Source: a virus
IMG/VR virus record: IMGVR_UViG_3300011260_000073
Span: 719 to 64,718 of that record
DNA length: 64,000 bases
Reading direction: 5' to 3' (one strand)
A program made the translations under genes and the position numbers. Within the stretch, counting starts at the first letter, position 1; each line of letters opens with the position of its first letter. Below, piece by piece: positions 10,401 through 18,667 of this stretch. The notes under the pieces are model-generated. The model saw only the letters and a program-made list of their open reading frames with translations, ran no database searches and had not been told where the DNA came from.

Positions 10401-10617
10401 CTGCACGTTGAGATAGTTTTTCTGCTTCAGCCAGTTGCTCTTCAGCAAACTCTTCTTGGCCAACCAACGCACCACCAGCTGCGGCCGCGCCACTAAGAGA
10501 TGCGCGCAAATTAAGCACGCCCTGACGAAAAGCTTTGCTCGTCTCCGAGCGCTTTACAAGGTTCTTATCTACAGACCCTTTAAGGGCTTCTTCATCTTCA
10601 TCACGTAAAAAAGCCAT
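4474..10617 (-). CDS. giant internal virion protein with zincin motif and LPD38-like C-terminus
   Basis: This 2047-residue protein is the largest in the window. The first 500 residues are Ala/Glu-rich with two glycine-zipper hydrophobic stretches (about residues 140-200 and 270-290), as in ejected proteins that insert in membranes. A zinc-peptidase motif H-E-V-G-H lies at residues 1032-1036. The last 150 residues (M-A-S-D-L-L-R-E-V-L-F-Q, then L-A-G-P-T-V-G-H-V) resemble the large-polyvalent-protein domain LPD38 of phage virion proteins. Likely role: packaged in the capsid, injected with the DNA and possibly acting on cell wall or host proteins. It is the last structural gene before lysis. 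Confidence 0.8.
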   Translation of the reverse strand: MAFLRDEDEEALKGSVDKNLVKRSETSKAFRQGVLNLRASLSGAAAAGGALVGQEEFAEEQLAEAEKLSQRAAEEAPEVQTLEQVKDVPSALAFTRNTVVSQLPNIATLLATHRVGRVLGRGGRKRMAAVAPEAVERAGKIGSTTGTIGGASALETGSIFPETAADPEAREKYSLQELAGQAVVGGTAAGSLEAIQPMHVFDKFGVGKAGRSAIKKALKKKGISRRMLEEAAAGTGREGLTEGVQTVIERATHKFANENFEVFGEEGINEIINATVAGGLVGGTLSSIGGIPDPGKFEQRVEDLESQDELDVGEAQRTAEFVAAADPEAAADLEGIDLTAPGALQEVNDIAESRNIDVPDTRSSRIARGHAKDFITDQATFQDELLPALQEIALGNIEITPEIQQQLEENFDDPGKMLDKLAEQAGVHTGGQFELLELERGVEAGTIEATSEVQNRINQLVGEGVTPEFESLQETADQEGLDEGEATQVQKEFVTGEADPEYQSINVQDTDGKKTMFRDQEQSVPFVSSEASSKLAGREVENSQVRNVRELNEQAGEEAFTLRKYTEVFLEQESRKGTVSDKKSLFDVEARRILKANPKLEPLAKSVKSSKQFLDSLEVIEQPGVEPKAEVVDFDESEVNSLLKKASKPGTKLPRGVFQVSVDGVDKNVNAHDITRKVLEAKGIGFTSSRKEIAQAFFEGVTSLLSSKAKDIKFLESFDDNLVVYTPKRGDRGVKYRAIKASGAKNIKSSLDAIEAALETTKDATQRTELEEVHAKVSDILSSVRKREKVVSERSKPSAIKKVLGDVEAGKEARRVAEREPKAAAEREAAGQGAGGGEGAQILKGKKSKVEAVAQEFLRKSEYYLNAGSKTYEEDMLGLATGLGLGTDINTAAEAIELAESLAGYKFIEQRERRKKKLDEYLKEELAEPSDLRFSNRIAPSDEYMREQEKPGDLDAFQKTATQWLADLGIKKDITMLTYDQAKKIFEDRGRDAIRLIDGTNRGFMKTNKDGTYSIYISPIVGKKQALEILGHEVGHIIFKETVLDLSTKNAKSVRASFEEWRAQFGRSATLSDIYLSKQPLEIMMDAMSQEGSNKLLDDMSHADRAYLLDFEEWFADNTAKWMVTNTKAVGVVDQFFSHIADLIKSLAQNVLANAPDKAVRQFLDDMLAKEVSARAKANLNSTPRNKLPKDLLEAVQKAVGLTPRFKRGTKAAAEYTNKDGVRAINMSANLDHNPYDELANQSARAAFDFLLTPKERGILGTAFTSLHMQRQLRKLLEGNPEAQYEVKNDPEAAAAYAYQFWIAGELKLGPKATGLFERVVSFVTDVLGIVREHKQAEQLFKALRSGVLKQRADGEATFVVEQRVSDTMVRKSARFAELTTSSILPFLGKVFYTADGAIRATKNAHLIKLAEKFHARVGTEGIEETMFTARNRRMGRFKKRLSTIFEKAAKDKVFGERVVHLLNSNEKPATEEERQAVGKVRALFKEMRDYAVEHGVEVGDLNSPSKEATYFPRVYDMEQLKRNHDKFIDALAQSKYDSNLFAKEFENNAKFKPTQEKRIKAAQRIYETLLSNQGLADVQLNPEKTVHTPYFGSINKRDLAWIHATDLAPFLSKELGLTVTTYIEQSVKRAEYTSRFGKDGKGIEELIEKAKASGASDSDISMARKYIEAMMGTLGSDIDPKWHKFQGGVMVYENLRLLSLSTLTSLVDVAGIAVRGDLNTAWQAYKAGVDEIKAKIKGNKTALRQMAEALGTIDQYATNEALGWEYGGHHLTGLGKQINEKFFEYIQLQRWTRATRIMGLAGAKAFLESHAKGTSRHSERFLTQLNLSASDVKLDKDGSLQLLTHEQRKDLDVDSAEFKRDERVRGALNRWVDEAILRPDAAQRPIWASDPHWMLLFHLKAFIYSFHDRILRRVFSEFYEGNYAPMMLLGGYVPVMMASDLLREVLFQGLFDGDDADDYKKNWTFFDYVANSAERAGLNGIPQLGYDAMQDVQYGGDGITGLAGPTVGHVRDIAKLFTENSNTTAWEAFVESLPANNIYKRWDFTQ

Positions 10618-10620
10618 AGC

Positions 10621-12057
10621 TTAGTAATCCCGTAGTTTTTGGCCCTTGGCGGCGTTCTTGCGCATTATTGCGAGTAGCTTCATTGTCTTCGGAGAAAGCT
10701 CGGTCTTGCTCTCGTTCAACAACTCACCAAAGGCTTCATTATCGCCAACAAACGACCTAATCTGAGAAGCCGCTTCCTTGGCAGACAGTGGGCCGACCTT
10801 CGGGTCGTTCCATCCAAAAAACTTATCTATACCCTCGAGGAACCCACCAGATGAAACTAGACCAGTAGCTTCTTCAGCCGCTACGCGAGCTTGCTCGAGA
10901 ACATCTTGTAACTGCTTCGCCTGCTGGAAGTCCTGTGGAGTTCTGAAATCAGCTCCAGCCCAAGTTTCTTCGAACTGTGCATTAGCTGCTCCGCGTTCCT
11001 CTTCTGGTAGCCCTTGGTGCAGCCGGTCAATCTGGCCTTGCGCAAACTCAGTCCGTTCACGACTGGCTCCTTCAGCCGCTACACCTGCAGCACCTTTCGC
11101 TTTAGAGATGTCAAAACCAAGACGTTGCTGGCGTAGTTTAATATCAGCTGCTTCTTTACCAGTTAGCGCGCCTTCTTTAGGGCCGAGGTCAGCCTCTAAA
11201 TTTTTACGAAGCGCTTTCTCTACATCCTCTACACGACCGCCCGCATCAATGAACGGCAGAGCCTCGATAGGAATGCCCAACTGCGCAGCTCGTTGTGAAC
11301 GCACTGCTTGTGTCTGACTTTCAATACCAGCGACACCTCTATCAACAGCTTGCTGTTCTTCAGGTGTGCGGGTTTGTAAAACGTTCATCTGCGAACGAAG
11401 GCGCGGTGTCTGACCAGGCAACGCAGGCTGGCCAGGCTGACCCGGCTGCGTTGGTGGTACCGTTGTTGGAGCGGCTGGAGCAGATGGCGCAGTCGGTGCT
11501 ACTTGTTGTTGGCGAGTTCCTTCTCCGCGCAAAAAAGCCCCAGAGAAATTAGTAGGCATACCGGCCATGGCTTTTGAAATCTCACCACCCACAGCTGTAG
11601 CACGACCGCCAGTTAAGGTGTCGCCAAAGTCCTGTACTACGGACGGGATAAACCCACCGCGTTTTTGTATCTCAGGGACTGACCGCTCAGCCTGCTGGCG
11701 TAAAGCCCCACCGGCGGCGATAGGAGTTTCAATGGCAGCAGCAACACCAGCAACGCCCGGTATTTTCTTTAACACTTTACCAGCCGTCTTAGCAGCACCG
11801 CGTAATGTTACTGGAGCCTTGAGAGCTTTGACCGCTCTACTGACTCGCCCTGCAGGAGCAGCGGTCGGTTTAGGAGGAGCCCCAGCTGCGGGGCCACCAA
11901 TTCCGGGCGGCTTCGGAGCTGCGCCTATCTTCCTCTGAAACTTAATACCGTCTCCAGCAGGACGTAGCTTGGGGCCTCTACGAGCAGCGGCTTCTGCAGC
12001 TTTCTTTTTCTGCAAGCGCTTCTGAATTTCATCAGGTGAATCAAAATTAATAGCCAT
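10621..12057 (-). CDS. internal virion protein, Ala/Pro/Gly-rich
   Basis: This 478-residue protein has a basic N-terminus (Q-K-K-K-A-A-E-A-A-A-R-R-G-P-K-L-R-P), Pro/Ala-rich low-complexity linkers (about residues 45-75 and 185-225), one glycine-zipper hydrophobic stretch (residues 95-120) and a helical C-terminal half with K-E-A-A-D-I-K-L-R-Q-Q-R. It lies directly upstream of the giant virion gene with a 3-base gap. Together with the gene before it, this looks like the set of three ejected core proteins common in podoviruses (inference from position and composition). Confidence 0.65.
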   Translation of the reverse strand: MAINFDSPDEIQKRLQKKKAAEAAARRGPKLRPAGDGIKFQRKIGAAPKPPGIGGPAAGAPPKPTAAPAGRVSRAVKALKAPVTLRGAAKTAGKVLKKIPGVAGVAAAIETPIAAGGALRQQAERSVPEIQKRGGFIPSVVQDFGDTLTGGRATAVGGEISKAMAGMPTNFSGAFLRGEGTRQQQVAPTAPSAPAAPTTVPPTQPGQPGQPALPGQTPRLRSQMNVLQTRTPEEQQAVDRGVAGIESQTQAVRSQRAAQLGIPIEALPFIDAGGRVEDVEKALRKNLEADLGPKEGALTGKEAADIKLRQQRLGFDISKAKGAAGVAAEGASRERTEFAQGQIDRLHQGLPEEERGAANAQFEETWAGADFRTPQDFQQAKQLQDVLEQARVAAEEATGLVSSGGFLEGIDKFFGWNDPKVGPLSAKEAASQIRSFVGDNEAFGELLNESKTELSPKTMKLLAIMRKNAAKGQKLRDY

Positions 12058-12078
12058 ACCTTATCCCTCCATGGGAAT

Positions 12079-13080
12079 TTATTCTGAAGCAGTAGTCTCG
12101 TGACCAATAGAAGCGAATGAGTTCTGGCTACCCCAAGCAGCAGCAGCAATATCACCTACGGCTCTGGCAGCAGCATTAGCTCCACCAACCTTGGTAGATA
12201 CTAGCGCAACATCACCATCAACCCCAATGGAATGCACGCGTATGTCTTTGTTGATTTCCATCTCGTCATACTGCAGTAGCAACTGCGCCAGTGATACGTA
12301 GGTATCATAGTATTTTGTAGCCAGCCCATTGAACTGCTGCTCTGCGTTAACAAGCTGTGAGGAGTAAGTAGCTGCATCCCCAGCAGCGCGTCCAAGCACA
12401 CCGATATATTGAGCAGCGGCTGTGATGGATTGCATCTTCTGCGCCATCAAAGTTGTAAGGGCAAACTTCACATTATCAATCTCGAGCTCCATCTGACGAA
12501 TCATAATGTCCCGAGAGTGCGCTGAGATTCCTCTTGAAACTTCGCCACGGGTTTCGGCCAGCTGACCTACCTGTACACCCTGTGGTAAGTCCCAGCCCCT
12601 CGACGACCAGTAGTCATTAATCTCAACCTCTGTGCGACGGAGTTGCTTGTTCGCCACATCAGCATGGCGGTCAATGAGCGCTTGCTGTGTAGCCGCTGAC
12701 AACATGAGCGGGTTTGAACCATCAACGACTGCCATCATACGGTCAGACAACTGCACAACTTCTGAAGCGAGGTCAGGGAAGTAGTCATCTAAATACGTCG
12801 TGAACTCGAGCTTCAGCCTGTCCATCAGCTCACGATACTTAAGGTCGTAGCCTGCTGTGAACAGAGGTCCTAAATCAGTGTTAAGGAGTTCGGTCAAATC
12901 AGGCAGATTATCTGGGTCTATAATTTGCTCTGGTGGAGTCGACTCATGGATATCAGGAGCCACACCGTAATAGAAAATGGACGTGGCCTGTTCTGCCAAG
13001 TCCACCGCTTTATCTGATAAAGACGCAGCCTGGTTGCGTGCATCGTTGATTGTGGCCGATACTGTGTTTTCAGCTGTCAT
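12079..13080 (-). CDS. helical virion protein (probable ejection protein)
   Basis: This 333-residue protein is predicted almost wholly alpha-helical, with long heptad stretches (residues 1-35, 100-130, 200-270) and an Ala-rich C-terminus (A-N-A-A-A-R-A-V-G-D-I-A-A-A-A). It has no membrane segment or signal. It is the first of three consecutive genes ending in the giant virion protein, which suggests a small internal-core or ejection protein. I cannot assign a named family. Confidence 0.65.
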   Translation of the reverse strand: MTAENTVSATINDARNQAASLSDKAVDLAEQATSIFYYGVAPDIHESTPPEQIIDPDNLPDLTELLNTDLGPLFTAGYDLKYRELMDRLKLEFTTYLDDYFPDLASEVVQLSDRMMAVVDGSNPLMLSAATQQALIDRHADVANKQLRRTEVEINDYWSSRGWDLPQGVQVGQLAETRGEVSRGISAHSRDIMIRQMELEIDNVKFALTTLMAQKMQSITAAAQYIGVLGRAAGDAATYSSQLVNAEQQFNGLATKYYDTYVSLAQLLLQYDEMEINKDIRVHSIGVDGDVALVSTKVGGANAAARAVGDIAAAAWGSQNSFASIGHETTASE

Positions 13081-13081
13081 A

Positions 13082-14542
13082 TCAGATTCTCCGAGTTAGT
13101 TTGATTTCACGCAACTCTAAGCTGTCCAGTTCGAAGTCTGCACCAGCCTCGTTAACAAGCTCCCACTGCCAGTAGTGTGCCTTCACACCCTTGCCGAGCT
13201 TGATTCGTATATCGCGTATTGTATCACTTGTATTGCAAGTCTCGTACCACCGTTCTTTCTTCACGCCGTCTTTGTCACGTACTATGGTCTTCAGCACAAG
13301 CGAGCCGGTGTTACGCATCGCAAGGTAGGCGCGCTCGATGCGGACATAGTTCGTACCCATCCGGCGCTGGCCTGACCTGACCACAGCAGCGATATCCACA
13401 CCTGCGTCGTCGGCACCGTTCAGCAGATGGATACCGTCTGACTTGCATCCGTAATACTGTTTGCCAATCTTGGCGAGCGAGTTGAAATCAAAGTCCTGGT
13501 ACTCGGTGACAGCGTGGTTCTTCGAGTTCATAGCTACGCCGAGGTAGGACCCAGCTTCGCGCAGGGTGAACCCGGCCAGAGCGTTCAAGTCTTCGTTGAC
13601 CAGCAAGTCGAAAATCTGGTTAGTAGTAAGCTCGTCACCAACGGCTATTTGGTCTTCGGCCACAGCAACGAAGAGGCCATTCGGAGAAGATGTTTCATCG
13701 AACGCTGCTGTCTCGTTCAAAATGGCTTGTATCAATACTGACGTTGCTGAACTGTCGTCTACACCAAGAGCTTCAGCAATCATTATATGGTAGTCGGCTG
13801 TGGTAGCGTCGGTGATGTTTACGATTTCTATGAGCTTCGTAAACGAGTCGAATATCCGGTCGTGCATCCCGGCTGTGTCTAACAAGGATGCGTTGAGCAC
13901 AGCGTCATCGAAGTTACCAAGCTGGGTCAGAATCACATTCTCTGAGGCGGCAGCAAAAAACACATCGCCTTCGTATACTGCGCCTTCGTCCATTAGCATG
14001 CCGTCTTCGGCTTCATGGTTAAACGTACCGAGGTCTTCCAAGGTATCTGCTGTCAGTACGTGCTCAAGTATATGCACCTCTAGGACTGTGGATACGACAT
14101 TGCCAGTAACAATAGCATCGTTGTCACCAACAGCTACGTATACTGCATTGCCTATTGCCACATCCCATAAGTCATCTGTGATACCAGAAGCTAGGATTGT
14201 CCAGACAGTACCGTTCTGGCTCTGCACCATGGTGCCAACATTACCAACAGCGATGAATACGTTACCGCCGACAGCTATAGAGTTCAGGTCTTCACTGGAC
14301 TGGGTCGTTACCTGTGTCCAGATAATACCGTCGTCACTAACGAGTCCGAGGCCGTTTGCTCCAACGGCAACAAGTACCAGGCCATTGAACGCTACACCAT
14401 ACAGGTCTTCGACTGTGCCGCTGGTCTGTGCCGTCCATACGTTACCTGAATCAGACGGGTCTGGATTCGTTTCAATAGCGCCACCTGACCCGACTCGTAC
14501 AACGAAGTCACCAGTGTAAGTACTGTCATACCAATCTGTCAT
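13082..14542 (-). CDS. virion protein with Ycf48/BNR-like beta-propeller repeats
   Basis: This 486-residue protein has an N-terminal third with three or four repeats of about 40 residues of the form W-T-x-x-x-S-G-x-x-x-D-L-x-x-V-A-x-x-x-x-x-x-V-A-V-G, typical of BNR/Ycf48 propeller blades. The C-terminal third ends in a beta-rich block (R-R-M-G-T-N-Y-V-R-I-E-R-A-Y-L-A) resembling phage virion-associated domains. The gene upstream carries more blades of the same type and overlaps by 4 bases, so the two polypeptides may form one propeller. A role in host-surface recognition is inferred. Confidence 0.7.
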   Translation of the reverse strand: MTDWYDSTYTGDFVVRVGSGGAIETNPDPSDSGNVWTAQTSGTVEDLYGVAFNGLVLVAVGANGLGLVSDDGIIWTQVTTQSSEDLNSIAVGGNVFIAVGNVGTMVQSQNGTVWTILASGITDDLWDVAIGNAVYVAVGDNDAIVTGNVVSTVLEVHILEHVLTADTLEDLGTFNHEAEDGMLMDEGAVYEGDVFFAAASENVILTQLGNFDDAVLNASLLDTAGMHDRIFDSFTKLIEIVNITDATTADYHIMIAEALGVDDSSATSVLIQAILNETAAFDETSSPNGLFVAVAEDQIAVGDELTTNQIFDLLVNEDLNALAGFTLREAGSYLGVAMNSKNHAVTEYQDFDFNSLAKIGKQYYGCKSDGIHLLNGADDAGVDIAAVVRSGQRRMGTNYVRIERAYLAMRNTGSLVLKTIVRDKDGVKKERWYETCNTSDTIRDIRIKLGKGVKAHYWQWELVNEAGADFELDSLELREIKLTRRI

Positions 14543-15183
14543 ACCTGTCTCCAGCTTTGTTGGTCGTTACTGGTAAGGGCAATCCCTGACCTTCCTGAGA
14601 TAACTACATTGAGCGCGTTCGCTGTAATACAGCGCAGGGGTAAATCTGTGCCGGTATCACGACGCACCCATGTAGCGCCATCAGTGCTAGTCAGCAGTGT
14701 GCCGTTATCACCAACGGCATACAGCACACCAGCTATCTGCCGCACTTGCCATAAATCATCAAGCGCCCCGCTATCCCGTTCATCCCAGTTCTGACCGCTG
14801 TCGTCACTGGACAGTACCCGACCGTTAGCGCCAACAACTACGAACCGGTCACCCAGTACAGCTACACTCGATAGCGCAGTAGGGCGGCGAGCTTCTTTAG
14901 CTGTTGCCCCCAGTGGCTGGCGATAGAACACACGAACTTTGATAGCATCGACGCGAACGACAGCGCCCCCCGCTCCAGCAGTTGCCTTGAACGTCACACC
15001 GAACTCGGGCGAATTAAGCTCTTCAACAGTCAGGTCGGTCTTGATTAAATCTTCAGAGCCGCCGAACGTAGAATATGCTTCGGTCAGGGTGTAGTCACTA
15101 TGAGTCTCAGCTGCGGAGTCGACAGTACATACCCAGATAGCCTCATCTGCATTTATGTAACCTTCGTCGTATGTTTTGCTCAT
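14539..15183 (-). CDS. short Ycf48/BNR-like repeat protein
   Basis: This 214-residue protein has an N-terminal beta-rich domain (residues 1-95) and then three BNR-like blades, such as S-S-V-A-V-L-G-D-R-F-V-V-V-G-A-N-G-R-V and D-D-L-W-Q-V-R-Q-I-A-G-V-L-Y-A-V-G. The blade signature is the same as in the following gene, and the stop/start overlap (ATGA) couples their translation. The pair could be a split or re-assorted propeller adhesin. Confidence 0.65.
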   Translation of the reverse strand: MSKTYDEGYINADEAIWVCTVDSAAETHSDYTLTEAYSTFGGSEDLIKTDLTVEELNSPEFGVTFKATAGAGGAVVRVDAIKVRVFYRQPLGATAKEARRPTALSSVAVLGDRFVVVGANGRVLSSDDSGQNWDERDSGALDDLWQVRQIAGVLYAVGDNGTLLTSTDGATWVRRDTGTDLPLRCITANALNVVISGRSGIALTSNDQQSWRQV

Positions 15184-15187
15184 GTGA

Positions 15188-16438
15188 TTACCCTACATCG
15201 AACTGATACACAGTATCAGTAGACTGCCCAAGCATGTATAGTTTTGTACCATCCTCATTTAACCTTATACCCCGCATCGAGGAATCTATGAGTTTAGTGT
15301 ACAGGAAGCGCCCCCCATATACGGCCGTGGATACATCCCAAGGTACAGTCAAAGAGTACTCGTAGAGAGAATCTGTCGAGGTGCCTGTCATATACATTAC
15401 AGTGCCATCTGGCTTAAAGAATACGCTGGCAGGATTGCCCTCTTCGACACTGAAATCGAACTCGACTAAATCATAAGTAGCTGTAGAAACGTCCCACGGT
15501 GTTGATAAGGTTAATTGGTACACCGTATCGAAAGTAGAATCTACTTCGTACATTTTTATGCCGTCTGCTCTAATGTAAACCTCTTTCGCCAAACCACCAC
15601 CAGTAAACACGAAGAGCTTAGATGTATAACTAGCTGTAGTTATATCCCACGCAGTAGATAGTACGTACTGGTGTACCGTTTTATCAGAAGCATCTAGCAC
15701 AAACATATCTGTCCCTGCTGGACTGAACGATATTCCGTATGACAAATCTGATACGCCAGCTAAAGAATAAGAATCGCCACTGTACGATGCTGTCGATAAA
15801 TCCCACGCAGTAGACAAGTCATACATATACACAGACTCTGTTCCAGCAGAATCCACCACATAAACTTTTGTACCGTCTGCGGATATAGTAAATGCGGTTG
15901 GCGTATTTGGTTCGCTTGGGGACAGTGTGTCCCCACTAAGCGTAGCAGTAGATATATTCCAACTGGCAGCGAAAGCGCAATAGGCCACGCTACCAATATC
16001 ACTAATTATTTCGCCACGTATAAGAGACCGCTCAACTTCTATCTGAACACCAAGTAGCTCAGCATCTAAGGGCAAGTTAAAATTAAAGCCTTGTAAGAAT
16101 AATTCTTTCGATACGCCATCCGCGCCAAGCTCTACTGTCGCGTATACGTCGTCAGATGAAAAAACTGCGCTGATATTATCCCATGCTGTACCAGACCCAC
16201 GATTATCTACATAGTCGCCAGCCTGAGCGCCGCTATCCTTGTCATCGCCGTTGCTCATTAATAGGCCATCTTTCACAATTACGTCGAGTGTCTTTGGTAC
16301 AAACGCTGATGTAGGGTTAGAGAACTCAGTGGAGGGCGCACCGAAGCTGGTACCCCCACCACTGCCAGCTTGGTCATACACTTCACTAACCCCAATGAAG
16401 GAACCAGTAGCGTAACCATTATCAAGATTCAAAGACAT
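15188..16438 (-). CDS. seven-bladed-type beta-propeller tail protein
   Basis: This 416-residue protein has about 160 beta-rich N-terminal residues and then at least five near-identical blades of about 45-50 residues. Each is built around L-S-T-x-W-D-(I/L/V)-(S/T)-T-A-x-Y followed by F-(S/K)-x-D-G-T-x-(M/V)-Y. The repeats are typical of propellers in secreted or virion proteins that bind surfaces. With the two adjacent BNR proteins it makes three consecutive propeller genes in the tail region, so I infer a receptor- or glycan-binding function. Confidence 0.7.
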   Translation of the reverse strand: MSLNLDNGYATGSFIGVSEVYDQAGSGGGTSFGAPSTEFSNPTSAFVPKTLDVIVKDGLLMSNGDDKDSGAQAGDYVDNRGSGTAWDNISAVFSSDDVYATVELGADGVSKELFLQGFNFNLPLDAELLGVQIEVERSLIRGEIISDIGSVAYCAFAASWNISTATLSGDTLSPSEPNTPTAFTISADGTKVYVVDSAGTESVYMYDLSTAWDLSTASYSGDSYSLAGVSDLSYGISFSPAGTDMFVLDASDKTVHQYVLSTAWDITTASYTSKLFVFTGGGLAKEVYIRADGIKMYEVDSTFDTVYQLTLSTPWDVSTATYDLVEFDFSVEEGNPASVFFKPDGTVMYMTGTSTDSLYEYSLTVPWDVSTAVYGGRFLYTKLIDSSMRGIRLNEDGTKLYMLGQSTDTVYQFDVG

Positions 16439-16441
16439 AAT

Positions 16442-18055
16442 CTATCTCCTCGGATACCAGGCTGCGTTCAGCATGGGGACTGCGTTAATCGGTTGGCCAG
16501 TATCTTGTATAAGCGCTGGCAGCTCTGGCAATGGGTCAGGCGTTCCAGCAGCTAACTGCTTCGCCCGCAGATTATCGTACAGTTCTCTGTGTGTCGTCTC
16601 CAGCTCAGGGGTCAGTATAACAAAATCTAGCTCTAAATCCGGCAGAGTTACTGGGTATCCACCGGGAGTGTGCGTACCTGCGTCCACATCCAGCCAGCTC
16701 CCCCAGCCTTTACCGTCGCTAGTTACGGCCACGGCTCGGTTAGTCGTGGCTAGGTATCTGTTGTTGGCGTGACCAATCATCGGGTACACATCACCCGTCA
16801 CTGTATGCGCGTACTGAGGGAACGTCTGTGGTGTTACCGCCGCGTCGAAGCCGGGGACATCCTCTGGTGATAGTCCGGTCTCGACTATTTTGAATTTGTT
16901 CTTGGTTCTGGCTTTAGCAGATAGGTACTGGAGCAGGTCAGTGTCTTCCACCGGCTCGTCACCTTTCATCACGCCTGTGCCTACCACAGCAAGTCGGCTT
17001 ATATCTAGGTACGATATTAGGAACGTGTACCTGTAGTTATCCCACCAGACCCAAGTCGGTTCGAAGAATAACTCCTCGCCCTCAAGCGTCTCCATGACCA
17101 GAAACTCATTGAAGTTGGTCTCGTCACCGGTGGCATGCAAAGCGGCTATGGTCACCTCGTCGTTGTAGTAATCAACAGCGAACACCTCTTTACCGCGCTC
17201 GAGAGGGTACTCATCAACCTCAACGGCCAGCGTAACGTTACCGTCCACGTCACGGTCAGCGGTTATGGACAGTTCTATCACTGCCCCGAAATCGAAGCTG
17301 CCGGGCGGGTCACCGTTCTCATCAAACATCAGGGTTACAGCTTTAGTTCCGTCATGGTTAAAGCGCCAGTACGAAGTCCACTCCATGTCAGCACCAACCT
17401 TGTCGACCCATGACGGGTACACCGGTTCGTCTGTTATGAAGTCAGCTGTGTCAGATATGGATTCTGCTGCGTACACTACGCCGTTGGAGTCTACGCCAAC
17501 CAGTATGCCGTTGTTGATTGCAGCGGCGTTAATCAGCATGCCAGCAGGCCCACTGACACGAGTGTCAGCTGAGAAGTTAGTAACTTCGGGCGGTAGGTCT
17601 AAAGGGTCTGCGGCATCTGTATTGAACGTACTCACGTACCGTCGTTGCAACCCACCGGTCACAACCTTCTTACCACGATACCATGGGTTGTTGCACACAC
17701 CGCCAAGGTCAGGGTCGGGGCCAGCTACATCATAGTTGGTTAGTATGCGCGACTCATCTAATTGTGTGCTACTTACTTTCGAAGACTTAGGGGAGAACTG
17801 ATGTGCGGTTCGGTAGTTACCAACATCTTTGATGTAGGTGAAGAACTCATATCCAGGTACAGCTAGTTCAGCACGAATAACAATACGCTCGTTACCCCCG
17901 GACGTGCTGCTTATATTTACAAGCACGCCGTGGGTAGGAGCGTATGTCATAGTCATCGTACGCCATTGACGCATAGCTCGCAGGCGAACCATTGCGTGAG
18001 GGAGCCATTTAGCTGCTCTCAGCTTATCACCGAGTAGCTCCTTATGGACTGGCAT
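16442..18055 (-). CDS. virion structural protein
   Basis: This 537-residue protein is beta-rich with many Asp/Gly/Thr turns. The N-terminal region is basic (K-L-R-A-A-K-W-L-P-H-A-M-V-R-L-R-A-M-R-Q-W-R), followed by mixed beta domains. No catalytic motif is visible. It sits between the small virion protein and the propeller cluster in the late operon, with gaps of 3 and 6 bases. A tail-tube or tail-hub subunit is plausible from position, but the family is not recognised. Confidence 0.6.
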   Translation of the reverse strand: MPVHKELLGDKLRAAKWLPHAMVRLRAMRQWRTMTMTYAPTHGVLVNISSTSGGNERIVIRAELAVPGYEFFTYIKDVGNYRTAHQFSPKSSKVSSTQLDESRILTNYDVAGPDPDLGGVCNNPWYRGKKVVTGGLQRRYVSTFNTDAADPLDLPPEVTNFSADTRVSGPAGMLINAAAINNGILVGVDSNGVVYAAESISDTADFITDEPVYPSWVDKVGADMEWTSYWRFNHDGTKAVTLMFDENGDPPGSFDFGAVIELSITADRDVDGNVTLAVEVDEYPLERGKEVFAVDYYNDEVTIAALHATGDETNFNEFLVMETLEGEELFFEPTWVWWDNYRYTFLISYLDISRLAVVGTGVMKGDEPVEDTDLLQYLSAKARTKNKFKIVETGLSPEDVPGFDAAVTPQTFPQYAHTVTGDVYPMIGHANNRYLATTNRAVAVTSDGKGWGSWLDVDAGTHTPGGYPVTLPDLELDFVILTPELETTHRELYDNLRAKQLAAGTPDPLPELPALIQDTGQPINAVPMLNAAWYPRR

Positions 18056-18061
18056 AATTTC

Positions 18062-18640
18062 TTAGGCATCAGCTGCAGAAATTGTGTAGGTCATCAGCAA
18101 CTGGTCGACAGCAACAACGTCACGCGAGGCAGCAAACTTACTGGCTGACATCAACGTACCTGCTGTACCACCCTTCGTGCTTGAGGACGCAAGGAAAGCA
18201 CCGTAGATAGTCTTGGTTGCGTTCATGGTGAACGTAGCCTTACTGGCGCTGTTAGTAATCTGCTGACTCGACGGAGCCGCTTCAACCCATGCCGGGCGAA
18301 CTGTCTCATCATAGGCAGTAGACTCAGTAGCGTTGGCAGCGATATTCGCAGCAGTGTCGGTCGCTACAGGGGTGTAGTTGCCTTCGTAGATACCGACGAA
18401 CCACGCCGTAATCTGGGTACCGGCGTTGAACACCGCACTCAGGATATGGTCGAGGCCTTCGTTGACCACAATGTTATGGTCACTCTGTTCGCCAAGCAAC
18501 GAGCCGTCTCGAAGAACGTCATGAGTAAACACACCGCCCAGAAAGATTTTAGACTTGGGCATGTAGATTCGACCGTCGTCAGAAATGTCGTACTGGTTGT
18601 TGCGGAACTCACGTGCAAATTTACTTAAATTCTCTTCCAT
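18062..18640 (-). CDS. virion structural protein
   Basis: This 192-residue protein has an N-terminal segment followed by a Gly/Ala/Thr-rich beta domain (residues 40-192) with G-G-T-A-G-T-L-M-S-A-S and D-Q-L-L-M-T-Y-T-I. It has the look of small phage virion or decoration proteins, with no enzyme motif. A ribosome-binding site (TGGAGG) precedes the ATG on the minus strand. It lies between the P22 gp10-position protein and the 537-residue protein. Confidence 0.6.
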   Translation of the reverse strand: MEENLSKFAREFRNNQYDISDDGRIYMPKSKIFLGGVFTHDVLRDGSLLGEQSDHNIVVNEGLDHILSAVFNAGTQITAWFVGIYEGNYTPVATDTAANIAANATESTAYDETVRPAWVEAAPSSQQITNSASKATFTMNATKTIYGAFLASSSTKGGTAGTLMSASKFAASRDVVAVDQLLMTYTISAADA

Positions 18641-18667
18641 GGTAATCCTCCATGTGCGTTAATAGCA

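Noticed and set aside
9800-10411. 203-codon plus-strand open frame inside the giant virion gene
   Set aside because: It lies wholly antisense to a confident gene and has Ser/Ala/Pro-rich composition typical of shadow frames; no ribosome-binding site.
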